Positions 1-9,564 of a stretch of DNA of 64,000 nt are shown here, in pieces. Origin of the DNA: Pseudomonas fluorescens Q2-87 (lineage in GTDB: Bacteria; Pseudomonadota; Gammaproteobacteria; Pseudomonadales; Pseudomonadaceae). The notes under the pieces are model-generated. The model did no database searches and was not told where the DNA came from. It was given only the letters and a program-made list of their open reading frames with translations. The stretch covers positions 5,708,556 through 5,772,555 of the forward strand of contig NZ_CM001558.1 in assembly GCF_000281895.1 (NCBI RefSeq). The letters are read 5' to 3'. Numbering within the stretch: position 1 is the first letter of the stretch; the number at the start of each line of letters is the position of its first letter. Made by a program: the position numbers and the translations under genes.

Positions 1-333
1 GACCTGGCAATCTGGGATGCCCGTGGTCCGTTGGAATATTCCGGCGAGAAAGTCGTCGCAGCCAGGGGTGGCCACATTCCCGGCGCGGTCAACTTCGAGT
101 GGACGGCGGGCATGGACCCGGCGCGCAACCTGCGCATCCGCCAGGACATGCCGCAGATCCTCGAACGATTGGGCATCACGCCTGACAAAGAAATCATCAC
201 CCACTGCCAGACTCACCATCGCTCTGGCTTCACCTATCTGGTGGCCAAGGCGCTCGGTTATCCGCGAGTCAAAGGCTATGCCGGTTCCTGGGGCGAATGG
301 GGCAACCACCCTGACACGCCCATCGAGCTTTGA
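1..333 (+). CDS. rhdA: Thiosulfate sulfurtransferase (rhodanese), C-terminal part
   Basis: The gene is cut by the left edge, and about 110 C-terminal residues are visible. It carries the rhodanese active-site loop CQTHHRS, with the catalytic Cys that forms the persulfide intermediate. The CQTHHRS form is the one known from RhdA of Azotobacter and Pseudomonas. RhdA transfers sulfane sulfur from thiosulfate to thiophilic acceptors such as cyanide. Position just upstream of psd on the same strand matches the conserved Pseudomonas order rhdA-psd. The family normally has two rhodanese domains; only the catalytic C-terminal one lies in view. Confidence 0.9.
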   Translation, partial: DLAIWDARGPLEYSGEKVVAARGGHIPGAVNFEWTAGMDPARNLRIRQDMPQILERLGITPDKEIITHCQTHHRSGFTYLVAKALGYPRVKGYAGSWGEWGNHPDTPIEL

Positions 334-352
334 AGGTTCTTAAGGACAGTTA

Positions 353-1213
353 ATGAAAAACCGTTTGTTCATCCTCTCTCAATACCTGCTGCCTCACCAC
401 CTGCTGTCGCGGCTGGCCGGCTGCATCGCCGAATGTCGCGTGCGCTGGTTCAAGAATGCCTTTACCGCGTGGTTCGCCAAGCGTTACCAGGTTGACATGT
501 CCCAGGCCTTGGTCGAAGACCTGACAGCCTACGAGCACTTCAACGCGTTCTTCACCCGTGCCTTGAAAGACGGCGCCCGCCCGCTGGACGAAACTCCCGG
601 CGCGATCCTCAGCCCTGCCGACGGCGCCGTCAGCCAGCTCGGCCCGATCGAGCACGGCCGGGTGTTCCAGGCCAAGGGCCACAGTTTCAGTGTGCTGGAA
701 CTGCTGGGCGGCGATGCAGCCAACGCAGCGCCGTTCATGGGCGGCGACTTCGCTACGATCTATCTGTCACCCAAGGACTACCACCGCGTACACATGCCGC
801 TGGCCGGCACCTTGCGCGAAATGGTCTACATTCCTGGGCGAATTTTCTCGGTCAACCAGACCACCGCTGAAAATGTTCCGGAGCTGTTCGCCCGCAATGA
901 GCGCGTGGCGTGCATCTTCGACACCGAGCGCGGGCCAATGGCCGTGGTGCTGGTGGGCGCGATGATCGTGGCCTCGATCGAAACCGTCTGGGCCGGACTG
1001 GTGACACCGCCCAAGCGCGAACTGAAAACCTTGCGCTACGACGAAGCCGCTCGTGCGCCGATTCATCTGGAAAAAGGCGCCGAACTGGGCCGCTTCAAGC
1101 TGGGTTCGACCGCCATCGTGCTGTTCGGGCCGGACCAGGTGAAATGGACCGACGACCTGGTGGCCGGTTCGCCAGTGCAGATGGGCCAGGGGCTGGCACT
1201 GCCCAAGGGCTGA
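353..1213 (+). CDS. psd: Phosphatidylserine decarboxylase proenzyme
   Basis: This 286-residue membrane-associated enzyme decarboxylates phosphatidylserine to phosphatidylethanolamine, the last step in making the main phospholipid. The self-cleavage motif LGST is at residues 250-253. Ser252 is expected to become the pyruvoyl group at the start of the small alpha chain of about 35 residues. The length is normal for the short proteobacterial family. The ATG at 353 sits 19 bp after the rhdA stop, preceded by a purine-rich aaggaca stretch, so the two genes are probably co-transcribed. Confidence 0.95.
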   Translation: MKNRLFILSQYLLPHHLLSRLAGCIAECRVRWFKNAFTAWFAKRYQVDMSQALVEDLTAYEHFNAFFTRALKDGARPLDETPGAILSPADGAVSQLGPIEHGRVFQAKGHSFSVLELLGGDAANAAPFMGGDFATIYLSPKDYHRVHMPLAGTLREMVYIPGRIFSVNQTTAENVPELFARNERVACIFDTERGPMAVVLVGAMIVASIETVWAGLVTPPKRELKTLRYDEAARAPIHLEKGAELGRFKLGSTAIVLFGPDQVKWTDDLVAGSPVQMGQGLALPKG

Positions 1214-1229
1214 ATCATCGATTAACTTG

Positions 1230-1259
1230 TTGGGGGAGCGAGCTTGCTCGCTCCCCCAA
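1230..1259. terminator. Perfect 14-bp palindrome after psd (terminator or REP half)
   Basis: Two perfect 14-bp arms (starting ttgggggagcgagc) flank a 2-bp centre. The core gagcgagcttgctcgctc matches the REP family seen elsewhere in the window. There is no U-run after it, so it may be a REP hairpin that stabilises the psd mRNA end rather than a classical intrinsic terminator. Confidence 0.6.
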
Positions 1260-1356
1260 GGGGCCACAGCCTCTGGATAGAGCCCTTCGTTTTTGGCTAC
1301 AGCTGCTAGAGTTGAAAAGATCCTTTTCAATTTTTCGGCCGGAGCCCGTCCACGGC

Positions 1357-3117
1357 ATGAATGAGACCAGCCCTCTCCAGCTATTGCGCGTCCTGACCCC
1401 GACGCAATCGCGCCTATCGTTCTGCGACGCCACGCCACGCGACCTCAAGCGCTGGATCGCCAACCTGCCCAAGGCCAACATCGGCGAAACCGCCCGGTTG
1501 CTGTACCAGGCCCTTGGCGAACTCAACCAACTGCTCACCCCCAGCGACAACCGTCTGCAACTGCTCGAACTGCTGCGTCCCGAGGTGTATTACGTCTGCA
1601 AACACCTGGAACGGCATTTTCTGCAACAGGCCATCGTGCTGGATGACCGCTCGCGCAAAATCGCCAACCTGTGCCAGGCCCTGCAAACCCAATTGGCCAT
1701 GGGCTACAAGCAGATCGTGGCGCGCATCGCTGCGAAGTTCACCAAGGACCGGGCCCGGGTGCTGAGTACCGCATTGCAACGGGCGATCCATGCGCTCAAC
1801 GGCCCGCTGCTGCGGGCCGGCCAGTTGTACAGTCCCGTGCCTGAAGGGTTGTGGCTCGATTTGCACCAGTTGTACCGGATCGCCTGCCAACTCCGACTTC
1901 AGCATTTGAATGTCGGTGACGAACTGGCTAGCCAGGTCCATCAGTTGAACGCCGAGCAAACCTACGCCGTCGCCCTGCTGCTGGGCGCCTCACGCAGTAA
2001 TCAGTTACGCCAGAACCAGATCGCGCGACTGGCCGAGGCGCTGGAATCCTGGAGCCATTGGGTCAAGCTGGACCCTGCCGCCACGGCCACCAGCCTGTTC
2101 GCCGTCGCTCCGCAACTGGATGTCGGGCCACGCTATCGCTCCAAGTTCAGGGCCGAGCAACAGCCAACCTTGCAGGGCTTTGATCCACAGCCGCTGGTGC
2201 GTGCCATCGCCATCCACCTGGAACAACCGGCCGACCCCACCCTGCCAGTGCCCGGCGGCATGAGCGCCGACACCTTGCATCACCTGCAAGCCGCCTGGGG
2301 CGAAGCGGCCGAACGCAGCTTCCAGCGCACCGAGGGCAACGGCACGCTGACCTTGTGCGTGGGCATGAGCGCGCTGCATTACTACCTTGGCGGCGAGCGT
2401 TCTTTCAGTGAACTCCTGAAAACCCCCAACACGCGCAAGGCACGCTTCGAGGCCCGGCCGAGCAAGACCAACGATCAATGGAGCCAGGCCTTCGACGCAG
2501 CCCCCAGCGGCGAAAGCGACCTGCTGCCTTATGAGGAAATCGAATATCCGGTGAGCCCGTCCGATGACGACGGCACCACCTCCGACAACCAGCATCATTT
2601 TCCCCTCTATGACTTGCCAATCATCAACCACAGCCCCGGCGGCTATTGCCTCGGCTGGCCAAAAGAAGTGCCGGAACAGCTGCAAGCGGGGGAAATGGTC
2701 GGCATTCGGGATACCAGCGACGAAGCCTGGAGCATCGCGGTGGTGCGCTGGATTCGACAGGTGCGCAACGGCACCATGCAGATGGGCATCGAACTGGTCG
2801 CCCCGCACGCCCAGCCTTGCGGGCTGCAACTGGTTCGCCAGGAAAACGAACAAGGCCACTATCTGCGCGGGTTATTGCTTCCCGAGATCAGCGCCATCGA
2901 CCTTCCCCCGACCATGATCGCCCCTCGCCTGCCATTCCAGGAGGGCCAGCAGGTGCTGATCAAGACCAACGGCGAAGAACGCCGGGCCGGCCTGGACCGG
3001 CGGGTCACCAGCACCCACAGTTTCAACCAGTTTGCCTATCACCCGGAGGATTCAGGCCCCGCCGGGGAGGGCAGCGAGCCTGAGGGAAATTTCGATTCGT
3101 TGTGGAGGTCGCTGTAA
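1357..3117 (+). CDS. PilZ-like protein, PA4958 family (function unproven)
   Basis: A protein of 586 residues beginning MNETSPLQLLRV. The open frame extends upstream to 910 inside psd, but the ATG at 1357 lies after the psd terminator and begins the conserved protein. The N-terminal about 400 residues are mostly helical and Leu/Gln-rich. The last about 170 residues (from about GGYCLGWP) look like a PilZ-type beta barrel, but I see no clear RxxxR or D/NxSxxG c-di-GMP-binding pair. The position between psd and serB matches PA4958 of P. aeruginosa. A link to c-di-GMP is inference from the fold resemblance; no function is established from the sequence alone. Confidence 0.7.
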   Translation: MNETSPLQLLRVLTPTQSRLSFCDATPRDLKRWIANLPKANIGETARLLYQALGELNQLLTPSDNRLQLLELLRPEVYYVCKHLERHFLQQAIVLDDRSRKIANLCQALQTQLAMGYKQIVARIAAKFTKDRARVLSTALQRAIHALNGPLLRAGQLYSPVPEGLWLDLHQLYRIACQLRLQHLNVGDELASQVHQLNAEQTYAVALLLGASRSNQLRQNQIARLAEALESWSHWVKLDPAATATSLFAVAPQLDVGPRYRSKFRAEQQPTLQGFDPQPLVRAIAIHLEQPADPTLPVPGGMSADTLHHLQAAWGEAAERSFQRTEGNGTLTLCVGMSALHYYLGGERSFSELLKTPNTRKARFEARPSKTNDQWSQAFDAAPSGESDLLPYEEIEYPVSPSDDDGTTSDNQHHFPLYDLPIINHSPGGYCLGWPKEVPEQLQAGEMVGIRDTSDEAWSIAVVRWIRQVRNGTMQMGIELVAPHAQPCGLQLVRQENEQGHYLRGLLLPEISAIDLPPTMIAPRLPFQEGQQVLIKTNGEERRAGLDRRVTSTHSFNQFAYHPEDSGPAGEGSEPEGNFDSLWRSL

Positions 3118-3128
3118 GCCAAACACCC

Positions 3129-3258
3129 CCTTGTGGCGAGGGAGCTTGCTCCCGCTGGGCCGCGAAGCGGCCCTAAACCCTCCCCCCCCAGTGTGTCAGG
3201 CTCACCGCATTGGGGCCTGCTGCGCAGGCCAGCGGGAGCAAGCTCCCTCGCCACAAAA
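3129..3258. repeat. REPIN (inverted REP pair)
   Basis: The left arm ttgtggcgagggagcttgct and its inverted copy at about 3233-3258 flank a spacer that includes a second short inverted pair. It fills the gap between the convergent PilZ-like gene and serB and contains no coding sequence. Short open frames across it are repeat artefacts. Confidence 0.85.
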
Positions 3259-3284
3259 ACGTTCGCTCCAAATCGGTGGAAGGC

Positions 3285-4499
3285 TCAGAGCTGCCCATCA
3301 CGATCCCTGAACCCCAACAGATACAAGACCCCATCCAGCCCCAGGGTCGAGATCGCCTGCCTGGCCGACTGCTTGACCAGCGGCTTGGCCCGGAACGCCA
3401 CGCCCAGGCCCGCTATCGCCAACATCGGCAAATCATTCGCCCCGTCGCCTACGGCGATGGTCTGCTCCAGGCGCAGGCCTTCCTTGGCCGCCAGTTCACG
3501 CAGCAGATCGGCTTTGCGCTGGGCGTCAACGATCGGCTCCACGGCCACGCCGGTCACCTTGCCGTCCACCACTTCCAACTCGTTGGCGAACACGTAATCG
3601 ATGCCGAGCTTGGCTTGTAGCTGCTTGGCGAAATAGGTGAAGCCGCCGGACAGGATGGCGGTCTTGTAGCCTAGGCGCTTGAGTTCGGCGAACAGGGTCT
3701 CGGCGCCTTCGGTCAGGCGCAGGGAGGCGCCGATGGAATCCAGTACGCTGACGTCCAGGCCTTGCAGCAGGGCCAGGCGTTCCTTGAAGCTGGCGCGAAA
3801 ATCCAGCTCGCCGGCCATGGCCCGCTCGGTGATGGCCGATACCTTGTCGCCCACGCCGGCGGCCTTGGCCAATTCGTCGATCACCTCGGCTTCGATCAAC
3901 GTCGAATCCATGTCGAACACCGCCAGGCGGCGATTTCGGCGGAACAGCGAATCTTCCTGGAAGGCGATGTCGACGTTCAATTCCTGGGCCACGCTAAGGA
4001 ACTCGGCCCGCAAAGCCTGGGGATCAGCCGGCTCGCCGCGCACGGAAAACTCAATGCAGCCCTTGCCCTTGTCATCCGGCGTGTCCAGCGGCATGCGCCC
4101 GGAGAGCCTGTCGATGTGATCAATGTTCAGGTCATATTTGGCGGTGATCGAACTGACGCGTTGCAATTGCTCGGCGGTGACCTTGCGGGTCAGCAAGGTC
4201 ACGATGTGGCGCTTCTTGCCCTGGCCGGCCACCCATTGCTGGTAATCGGCTTCGGACACCGGGGTAAAACGCACCTGCTGGTCAAGCTTGTAAGCCGTGA
4301 ACAGGATGTCCTTGAGCACCGACTTGCTTTGTTCAGCGTCCGGAATTTCAACCAGGATGCCGAACGACAGCGTGTCATGGATCACCGCCTGACCAATGTC
4401 GAGAATGTTCACACCACCCTGGGCCAGAACGCCGGTAATGGCCGCAGTCAGACCCGGACGGTCGCTGCCAGTGATGTTTATCAGGACGATTTCGCGCAA
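3285..4499 (-). CDS. serB: Phosphoserine phosphatase SerB
   Basis: A 404-residue enzyme for the last step of serine synthesis (O-phosphoserine to serine). The N-terminal ACT domain spans residues 1-80, and a second ACT-like region follows at 95-180. The HAD phosphatase domain has motif I DMDST at 196-200 (nucleophile Asp196), motif II around LSGGFTYF (284-290) and motif III GDGAND at 351-356. The start is taken as TTG at 4499 because the conserved protein begins [L/M]REIVLINITG and a GGGGGTG stretch precedes it. An ATG 14 codons upstream would add a non-conserved tail. It is divergent from the YtjB-like gene, as serB and smp are in E. coli. Confidence 0.95.
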   Translation of the reverse strand: MREIVLINITGSDRPGLTAAITGVLAQGGVNILDIGQAVIHDTLSFGILVEIPDAEQSKSVLKDILFTAYKLDQQVRFTPVSEADYQQWVAGQGKKRHIVTLLTRKVTAEQLQRVSSITAKYDLNIDHIDRLSGRMPLDTPDDKGKGCIEFSVRGEPADPQALRAEFLSVAQELNVDIAFQEDSLFRRNRRLAVFDMDSTLIEAEVIDELAKAAGVGDKVSAITERAMAGELDFRASFKERLALLQGLDVSVLDSIGASLRLTEGAETLFAELKRLGYKTAILSGGFTYFAKQLQAKLGIDYVFANELEVVDGKVTGVAVEPIVDAQRKADLLRELAAKEGLRLEQTIAVGDGANDLPMLAIAGLGVAFRAKPLVKQSARQAISTLGLDGVLYLLGFRDRDGQL

Positions 4500-4569
4500 G
4501 GCGCACCCCCGCAGGTGGAAAAAACCGCATTCTACCCACATTCAGTGACCATCGGGCACCGCCAGTGCT

Positions 4570-4597
4570 TTGCCGGTCATGGGCCTGTCGCTATACT
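4570..4597 (+). promoter_or_regulatory. Candidate sigma70 promoter for the YtjB-like gene
   Basis: TTGCCG at 4570-4575 and TATACT at 4592-4597 are separated by 16 bp, giving a start site about 25-30 bp before the GTG start codon at 4632. It lies in the serB/YtjB divergent gap. Assigned by motif only. Confidence 0.5.
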
Positions 4598-4631
4598 GCG
4601 CGTCAATTTCACGGACAAAGAGCCGAGCTCA

Positions 4632-6149
4632 GTGAACCGGCCCACGCCAGTCAAAACCGACAACTTCTTCCTGCTGATCTTCCGTGCACTGCGCCACCGT
4701 CGCGTGCCGATTGCATTGCGCATTGCCAGCCATAACGTGATCCTGGTCGCCTTGGCCCTGGTTATCTATGCCTGCGTGATGGGCCTGCAATTCAAACAGG
4801 CGATGCATGAGCAGGCCGATGCCCTGGGTGAGAGCCTGACCACCCAGACCGCCACGTCCGCCACCGAGCTGCTGGTCTCCAACGACATCCTCAGTCTCAA
4901 CGTGCTGCTCAACAATCTGACCAAGAACAAGCTGGTGGCCCACGCGGCCATCTACAGCGTGGACAACCGTATCCTCGCCGAGGCAGGCCAGCGTCCCAAG
5001 CCAGGCCTGCTGGGCGAATCCGGTGGCATGTACCAGAGCAAGATCACCTTCCAGGACGTGACCGCCGGGCAACTGCGCATCAGCCTGGACATGGACCAGT
5101 TCCAACAGCCGATGACCATCAGCCTGCAAAGCATGGGCATTCTCAGCGCGATACTGCTGGCGCTGGCACTGGCCTTGAGCCTGCGCCTGGGCCGGCACAT
5201 CTCCACGCCGCTGTTGCAGTTGCGCGTCTGGCTGCGGGACATCGACGAACACACGCCGGCCACCCAGCGCCAGGATGAAATCGGCGACCTGGCCCGGCAA
5301 CTCCACGCCAGTTTCGCGCCGGAACCTGAACCCGTGCCGGAACCTGAAGACATCGACTACGTTGACGACGATGAGGCCGAGCCAGGCTTCGAGGTGCGCA
5401 ACCTGCGTGATCCGGGCTTTGATGAAAGCCAGCCAATGCCTGCGTCCAGACCGGCTCCACGCCACGTGGTCCGCACGGTAGAAGACGATGAAGACGACGA
5501 TGCCTTCGCCGACCTGCGTGACGAGTCCGCTGCCGGCGAGCCGAAACCGCTCGCCAAGCCTGTCGTCTCGAACCTGCCCCAGCACAGCGCCGTGCTGGCC
5601 GTGCAACTGGGCGCCCAGGACCAACTGCGCCGCCTGCCCCAAGCGCGCCTGAAGGAGTTGCTCGAACGCTACCGCGACTGCCTCGACCAGGCTGCATCGC
5701 TGTACCAGGGCGAATTGCATACATTGAATGATGGCAGCACATTGATGCTGTTTCACACCGAGGACAGCGGTGACGACTACCTCACCAACGCCATTTGCTG
5801 TGGCGAGTTGCTCCGGGCGCTGGGTCATCAATTGCAGATCGAGGTCGCCGACAGCGGCATCACCCTGCAACTGCAACTGGGCCTGACCCTGGGCGACGGC
5901 CTGTTCGGCATGAGCCAGATCGACTTGTTGTTGACCGAAACCGCCCAGGACGCCCTGGCACTGTCGCAACACAGCCGCAACCTGTTGCTGGTGGAACGCA
6001 AGATCAACGACGACGCCCTGATCCGACAGCGCGCCCGCATCCGCCCCATCGCCAGTCCCGAGGGCGCTTGCTGCGTGGAGCGCTTGATGGAACCTTATCC
6101 GTCGATGCTCGAGCGGCAACTGGCGCGGATGCATGAGCGCCAGGCCTGA
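4632..6149 (+). CDS. YtjB/Smp-type membrane protein with HAMP and cyclase-like C-terminal domain
   Basis: A 505-residue inner-membrane protein. TM1 is at about 32-50, a short periplasmic domain resembling E. coli Smp/YtjB follows, and TM2 is at about 163-183. A HAMP-like segment at about 184-222 ends in DEIGDLARQL. Next is an acidic, Pro-rich linker at about 225-300 (PEPEPVPEPED and an EDDEDDDAF run), then a domain of about 160 residues with the pattern of a class III nucleotide cyclase (an open beta start, LNDGSTLMLFH in place of the metal-binding GD loop, then LQLGLTLGDGLFG). Key catalytic Asp residues appear substituted, so it may bind rather than cyclise nucleotide. The start is the GTG at 4632. 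The serB-smp pairing is conserved across Gammaproteobacteria; the cyclase assignment is inference. Confidence 0.7.
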   Translation: MNRPTPVKTDNFFLLIFRALRHRRVPIALRIASHNVILVALALVIYACVMGLQFKQAMHEQADALGESLTTQTATSATELLVSNDILSLNVLLNNLTKNKLVAHAAIYSVDNRILAEAGQRPKPGLLGESGGMYQSKITFQDVTAGQLRISLDMDQFQQPMTISLQSMGILSAILLALALALSLRLGRHISTPLLQLRVWLRDIDEHTPATQRQDEIGDLARQLHASFAPEPEPVPEPEDIDYVDDDEAEPGFEVRNLRDPGFDESQPMPASRPAPRHVVRTVEDDEDDDAFADLRDESAAGEPKPLAKPVVSNLPQHSAVLAVQLGAQDQLRRLPQARLKELLERYRDCLDQAASLYQGELHTLNDGSTLMLFHTEDSGDDYLTNAICCGELLRALGHQLQIEVADSGITLQLQLGLTLGDGLFGMSQIDLLLTETAQDALALSQHSRNLLLVERKINDDALIRQRARIRPIASPEGACCVERLMEPYPSMLERQLARMHERQA

Positions 6150-6170
6150 TATTCAGTAGTTGAAGCAAAC

Positions 6171-6209
6171 AAAAGCCCGCAGATGAGTGTTTATCTGCGG
6201 GCTTTTTTG
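6171..6209 (+). terminator. Intrinsic terminator after the YtjB-like gene
   Basis: A 14-bp stem (aaaagcccgcagat and its complement) with an 8-nt loop is followed by a T-run, 22 bp after the stop codon. Confidence 0.9.
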
Positions 6210-6220
6210 TTGCCTTCATT

Positions 6221-6325
6221 GGCCTCTTCGCGAGCAAGCTCGCTCCCACAGGAGATCTTCATGGTCTACAGAGCCTGGGTTCACTGGAGATTGAATGTGG
6301 GAGCGGGCTTGCCCGCGAAGAGGCC
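6221..6325. repeat. REPIN
   Basis: ggcctcttcgcgagcaagct and its inverted partner ending gcgaagaggcc flank about 45 bp of unique spacer. It lies between two converging genes. Confidence 0.85.
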
Positions 6326-6358
6326 AGGATAGGCACCGCCAATCCAATCGACAGAAAC

Positions 6359-6388
6359 GACAAAGCCCGCATCAGCGCGGGCTTTGTC
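6359..6388 (-). terminator. Hairpin terminator after the PqiC-like gene
   Basis: A perfect 12-bp stem (gacaaagcccgc) with a 6-nt loop lies 18 bp past the stop of the minus-strand lipoprotein gene. It may act in both directions. Confidence 0.75.
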
Positions 6389-6406
6389 TTGTTGGCAGTC
6401 CAACCC

Positions 6407-7111
6407 TCAGAACCTGAACACTTCCATGTCCGTACGAATTGGCAGGGCCATGGGAATCTTGTCCTTTTCCTTCCCTGCCGGCTTGGTTGGGGCAGGAGCA
6501 GATTTTCGAGGGACTTCTGCGATAGGAGGCTGGTTGGCCAGAGGTTTGAGCGACACAGACAACTGCTCGGCCAGACGTTGCAGGAGCACGCCCTGGGCCT
6601 GGACCTGTGCCGCCGTAGTACCGGCATGCTGCTCTTGCAGGTGCACGATGCGGTTCTCACGCACCTTGCCGCGACGGTCGATCAGCCGCCACTGGGCATC
6701 AAGCACCGCTGGTTGCGACTTGCCCGAGTCCAGGCGGGTAATCGACAGCAGTACCTGGACGTCCGGGGTAAAGCCTTGGGTAGCGGGCGCCAGCACGACA
6801 CGCTGGCTGTCCAGATGCCCGGCGACCTGACGCAACAGCAGTTGATCGATGTCCGACGACAGGCTGCCCGCCCAGCGACCGTCGACAGCGGCTTGCAGGC
6901 TACCGTCAGGTTGGCGTTGCAGCAGGGTTTCACGTTGCAGGTAGTCAGCAATCAATACCGGGCCCAGCAGTACTGCCATGCCGGCGCTTTGCGCAGGCTG
7001 GGCCGGGGTTCCGCTGTCCAGTTGATACAGCGAAACAGGCTGATTGACGCTGCAGCCCGCCAGGCCAAGCAGGCCAGCGAGCCACAAAATAGGAAGGCGC
7101 AGAGCAGTCAT
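6407..7111 (-). CDS. PqiC/YmbA-like lipoprotein
   Basis: A 234-residue lipoprotein with signal peptide and lipobox LAGC near residue 20, so the mature N-terminus is a lipid-modified Cys. The pattern after it (Cys, then VSLYQLDSG) and the body resemble PqiC/YmbA (DUF330) periplasmic subunits that assist MCE-type lipid transport. The last about 45 residues are a Pro/Lys-rich tail that the family usually lacks. No MCE permease or ATPase gene is adjacent, so it would have to work with a complex encoded elsewhere. It precedes parC on the same strand with about 180 bp between them. Confidence 0.7.
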   Translation of the reverse strand: MTALRLPILWLAGLLGLAGCSVNQPVSLYQLDSGTPAQPAQSAGMAVLLGPVLIADYLQRETLLQRQPDGSLQAAVDGRWAGSLSSDIDQLLLRQVAGHLDSQRVVLAPATQGFTPDVQVLLSITRLDSGKSQPAVLDAQWRLIDRRGKVRENRIVHLQEQHAGTTAAQVQAQGVLLQRLAEQLSVSLKPLANQPPIAEVPRKSAPAPTKPAGKEKDKIPMALPIRTDMEVFRF

Positions 7112-7248
7112 CGTCCCGTCCAGGTGGCGGCCACAAGGCTTACCACAGTGAAAAATACTTGGTCATTATGAAGAACGCTCAGCCACGCCGGCGCTTGAAA
7201 GGGCCTATCATCCGTGAATATGCGCCGCGACTCCAGCGCGAAAACGCC

Positions 7249-7273
7249 GGTCTGCGGCATTTAATCGCAGACC
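7249..7273 (-). terminator. Candidate hairpin after parC
   Basis: ggtctgcg and cgcagacc form an 8-bp stem with a 9-nt loop, 17-41 bp beyond the parC stop on the minus strand. Only a short T stretch follows, so termination strength is uncertain. Confidence 0.5.
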
Positions 7274-7289
7274 AAGCGCTCTAGGACGC

Positions 7290-9554
7290 CTAATTCAAGT
7301 TTTCGACGAGCAGTGCATCGACCCGTTGAAAACCCCTTGGTAGCTTATTACCGCGTCGCCCGCGTTCACCTTTGTAATGCTCAAGATCATCTGCTTTCAA
7401 CGAAAGCGTACGCTTTCCAGCCTGTAGCACAAGCGTGGCGCCTTCCGGCAACACTGCAATATCCGTGACATATTCCTCACGGCTGGCAACCCGTTCGCCG
7501 GGAATACCGATGATTTTGTTGCCCTTGCCTTTGCCAAGCTGCGGCAAGTCACTGATTTTAAAGACCAGTAGCCTGCCTTCCGTCGTCACCGACGCCAGCC
7601 AATTATTTTCGCGATCACTGACAGGGCGTGGCGCAATGACCTTGGCGTTGTTCGGCAGGCTCAACAACGCCTTGCCCGCCTTGTTCTTGGCTTGCAGATC
7701 CTCACCCTTGACCACGAACCCGTAGCCGGCGTCCGATGCAATTACGTACAGCCCGTCATCATCAGGCATCAGCACGCACTCAAAAGTTGCACCCGGTGGC
7801 GGCGTTAATCGACCGGTCAGCGGCTCGCCCTGGCCGCGCGCCGATGGCAGCGTGTGAGCCGGCACCGAATAGCTGCGACCGGTGGAGTCGACGAACACCG
7901 CAAACTGGTTGGAGCGCCCGGCCGCCAGGGCCTTGAAGCCGTCGCCAGCCTTGTAGGAAAGCCCCGTGGCGTCGATATCGTGGCCTTTGGCGGAGCGCAC
8001 CCAGCCTTTTTCCGACAGCACAACCGTCACTTTCTCGTTCGGCAACAGATCATGCTCAGTCAGCGCCTTGGCTTCGGCGCGTTCGACGATTGGCGAGCGG
8101 CGATCGTCGCCATAGGTTTCGGCATCCTTGAGCAGTTCGGTGCGCACCAGTTTCTTGAGCTTGGCTTCGCTGCCCAGCAAAGCTTGCAACTTGGCCTGTT
8201 CCTTGAGCAGTTCATCCTGCTCGGCCCGCAACTTCATCTCCTCCAGCCGCGCCAACTGCCGCAAGCGCGTATCGAGAATGTAGTCGGCCTGGATTTCGCT
8301 CAGGGCAAAGCGCGCGATCAGGCTGGCCTTGGGATGTTCCTCGGTGCGAATGATGTGGATCACTTCATCCAGGTTGAGGTAGGCAATCAGCAAGCCGTCC
8401 AACAGATGCAGTCGACGTTCGACCTTGTCCAGGCGGAATTGCAGGCGCCGGCGCACCGTTTTGACCCGGAATTCCAGCCATTCCACCAGCAAGGCCCGCA
8501 AGTTCTTCAACTGCGGCTTGCCGTCCAGGCCAATGATATTGATGTTGACCCGGTAGCTGGACTCCAGGTCGGTACTGGCGAACAGGTGCTGCATCAACGC
8601 GTCATGGTCGACCCGGCTGTTGACCGGGATGATCACGATACGGCAAGGGTTTTCATGGTCGGACTCGTCGCGCAAGTCTGCAACTTGCGGCGCTTTCGAC
8701 GGTTTTGCCTGCATCATCGCGGCGATTTGTTCCAGAACCTTCGCACCGGACACCTGATGCGGCAGCGCGGTGACAATGATGTCGCCGTCTTCGATGTGAT
8801 ACACGGCGCGCATGCGCACGGAACCGCGACCGGTCTCGTAGATTTTCAGCAGGTCGGCGCGCGGCGTGATGATTTCCGCTTCGGTCGGGTAGTCCGGACC
8901 CTGGATGTGCTCGCAGAGCTGTTCCACCGTGGCTTTTGGCTCATCCAGCAGACGCACGCAAGCGGTGGCCACCTCCCGCAGGTTGTGTGGCGGTACGTCA
9001 GTGGCCATGCCCACCGCGATGCCGGTGGTGCCATTGAGCAGGATATTCGGTAAACGTGCCGGCAAAACCAACGGCTCATCGAGGGTACCGTCGAAGTTTG
9101 GCCCCCAATCCGCCGTGCCTTGGCCCAATTCGCTCAGCAGGACTTCGGAATAGCGCGACAGACGCGCCTCGGTGTAGCGCATGGCGGCGAAGGACTTGGG
9201 ATCGTCCGGCGCACCCCAGTTGCCCTGGCCGTCCACCAGGGTGTAGCGATAGCTGAACGGCTGGGCCATGAGCACCATGGCTTCATAGCAGGCCGAGTCA
9301 CCATGGGGGTGGAATTTACCGAGCACGTCACCGACGGTCCGCGCCGACTTCTTGTGCTTGGAGTCGGCATCCAGCCCCAGCTCACTCATGGCATAGATGA
9401 TCCGCCGCTGGACCGGCTTCAAGCCGTCGCCGATGTGCGGCAAGGCGCGGTCCATGATCACGTACATGGAGTAATTGAGGTAGGCATTTTCGGTGAAGTC
9501 AGCCAGCGATCGGCGTTCTACGCCGTCTAAGCTGTCTGCAAGAATGTCGCTCAT
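7290..9554 (-). CDS. parC: DNA topoisomerase IV subunit A
   Basis: A 754-residue subunit that breaks and rejoins DNA to decatenate daughter chromosomes, acting with ParE. The start is the ATG at 9554 ([12 protein letters not shown]); the frame extends 21 codons further without conservation. The active-site tyrosine is Tyr127 in RYTEARLS. The quinolone-resistance region reads [10 protein letters not shown], with Ser87 and Glu91 in their usual susceptible form. The C-terminal half carries the beta-pinwheel DNA-wrapping domain. Length and position downstream of parE in the same strand run match P. aeruginosa. Confidence 0.98.
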   Translation of the reverse strand: MSDILADSLDGVERRSLADFTENAYLNYSMYVIMDRALPHIGDGLKPVQRRIIYAMSELGLDADSKHKKSARTVGDVLGKFHPHGDSACYEAMVLMAQPFSYRYTLVDGQGNWGAPDDPKSFAAMRYTEARLSRYSEVLLSELGQGTADWGPNFDGTLDEPLVLPARLPNILLNGTTGIAVGMATDVPPHNLREVATACVRLLDEPKATVEQLCEHIQGPDYPTEAEIITPRADLLKIYETGRGSVRMRAVYHIEDGDIIVTALPHQVSGAKVLEQIAAMMQAKPSKAPQVADLRDESDHENPCRIVIIPVNSRVDHDALMQHLFASTDLESSYRVNINIIGLDGKPQLKNLRALLVEWLEFRVKTVRRRLQFRLDKVERRLHLLDGLLIAYLNLDEVIHIIRTEEHPKASLIARFALSEIQADYILDTRLRQLARLEEMKLRAEQDELLKEQAKLQALLGSEAKLKKLVRTELLKDAETYGDDRRSPIVERAEAKALTEHDLLPNEKVTVVLSEKGWVRSAKGHDIDATGLSYKAGDGFKALAAGRSNQFAVFVDSTGRSYSVPAHTLPSARGQGEPLTGRLTPPPGATFECVLMPDDDGLYVIASDAGYGFVVKGEDLQAKNKAGKALLSLPNNAKVIAPRPVSDRENNWLASVTTEGRLLVFKISDLPQLGKGKGNKIIGIPGERVASREEYVTDIAVLPEGATLVLQAGKRTLSLKADDLEHYKGERGRRGNKLPRGFQRVDALLVENLN

Positions 9555-9564
9555 GCGGGCCTCA

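Noticed and set aside
910..1356. Upstream extension of the PilZ-like gene
   Set aside because: It overlaps psd and its terminator in another frame; the conserved start is at 1357.
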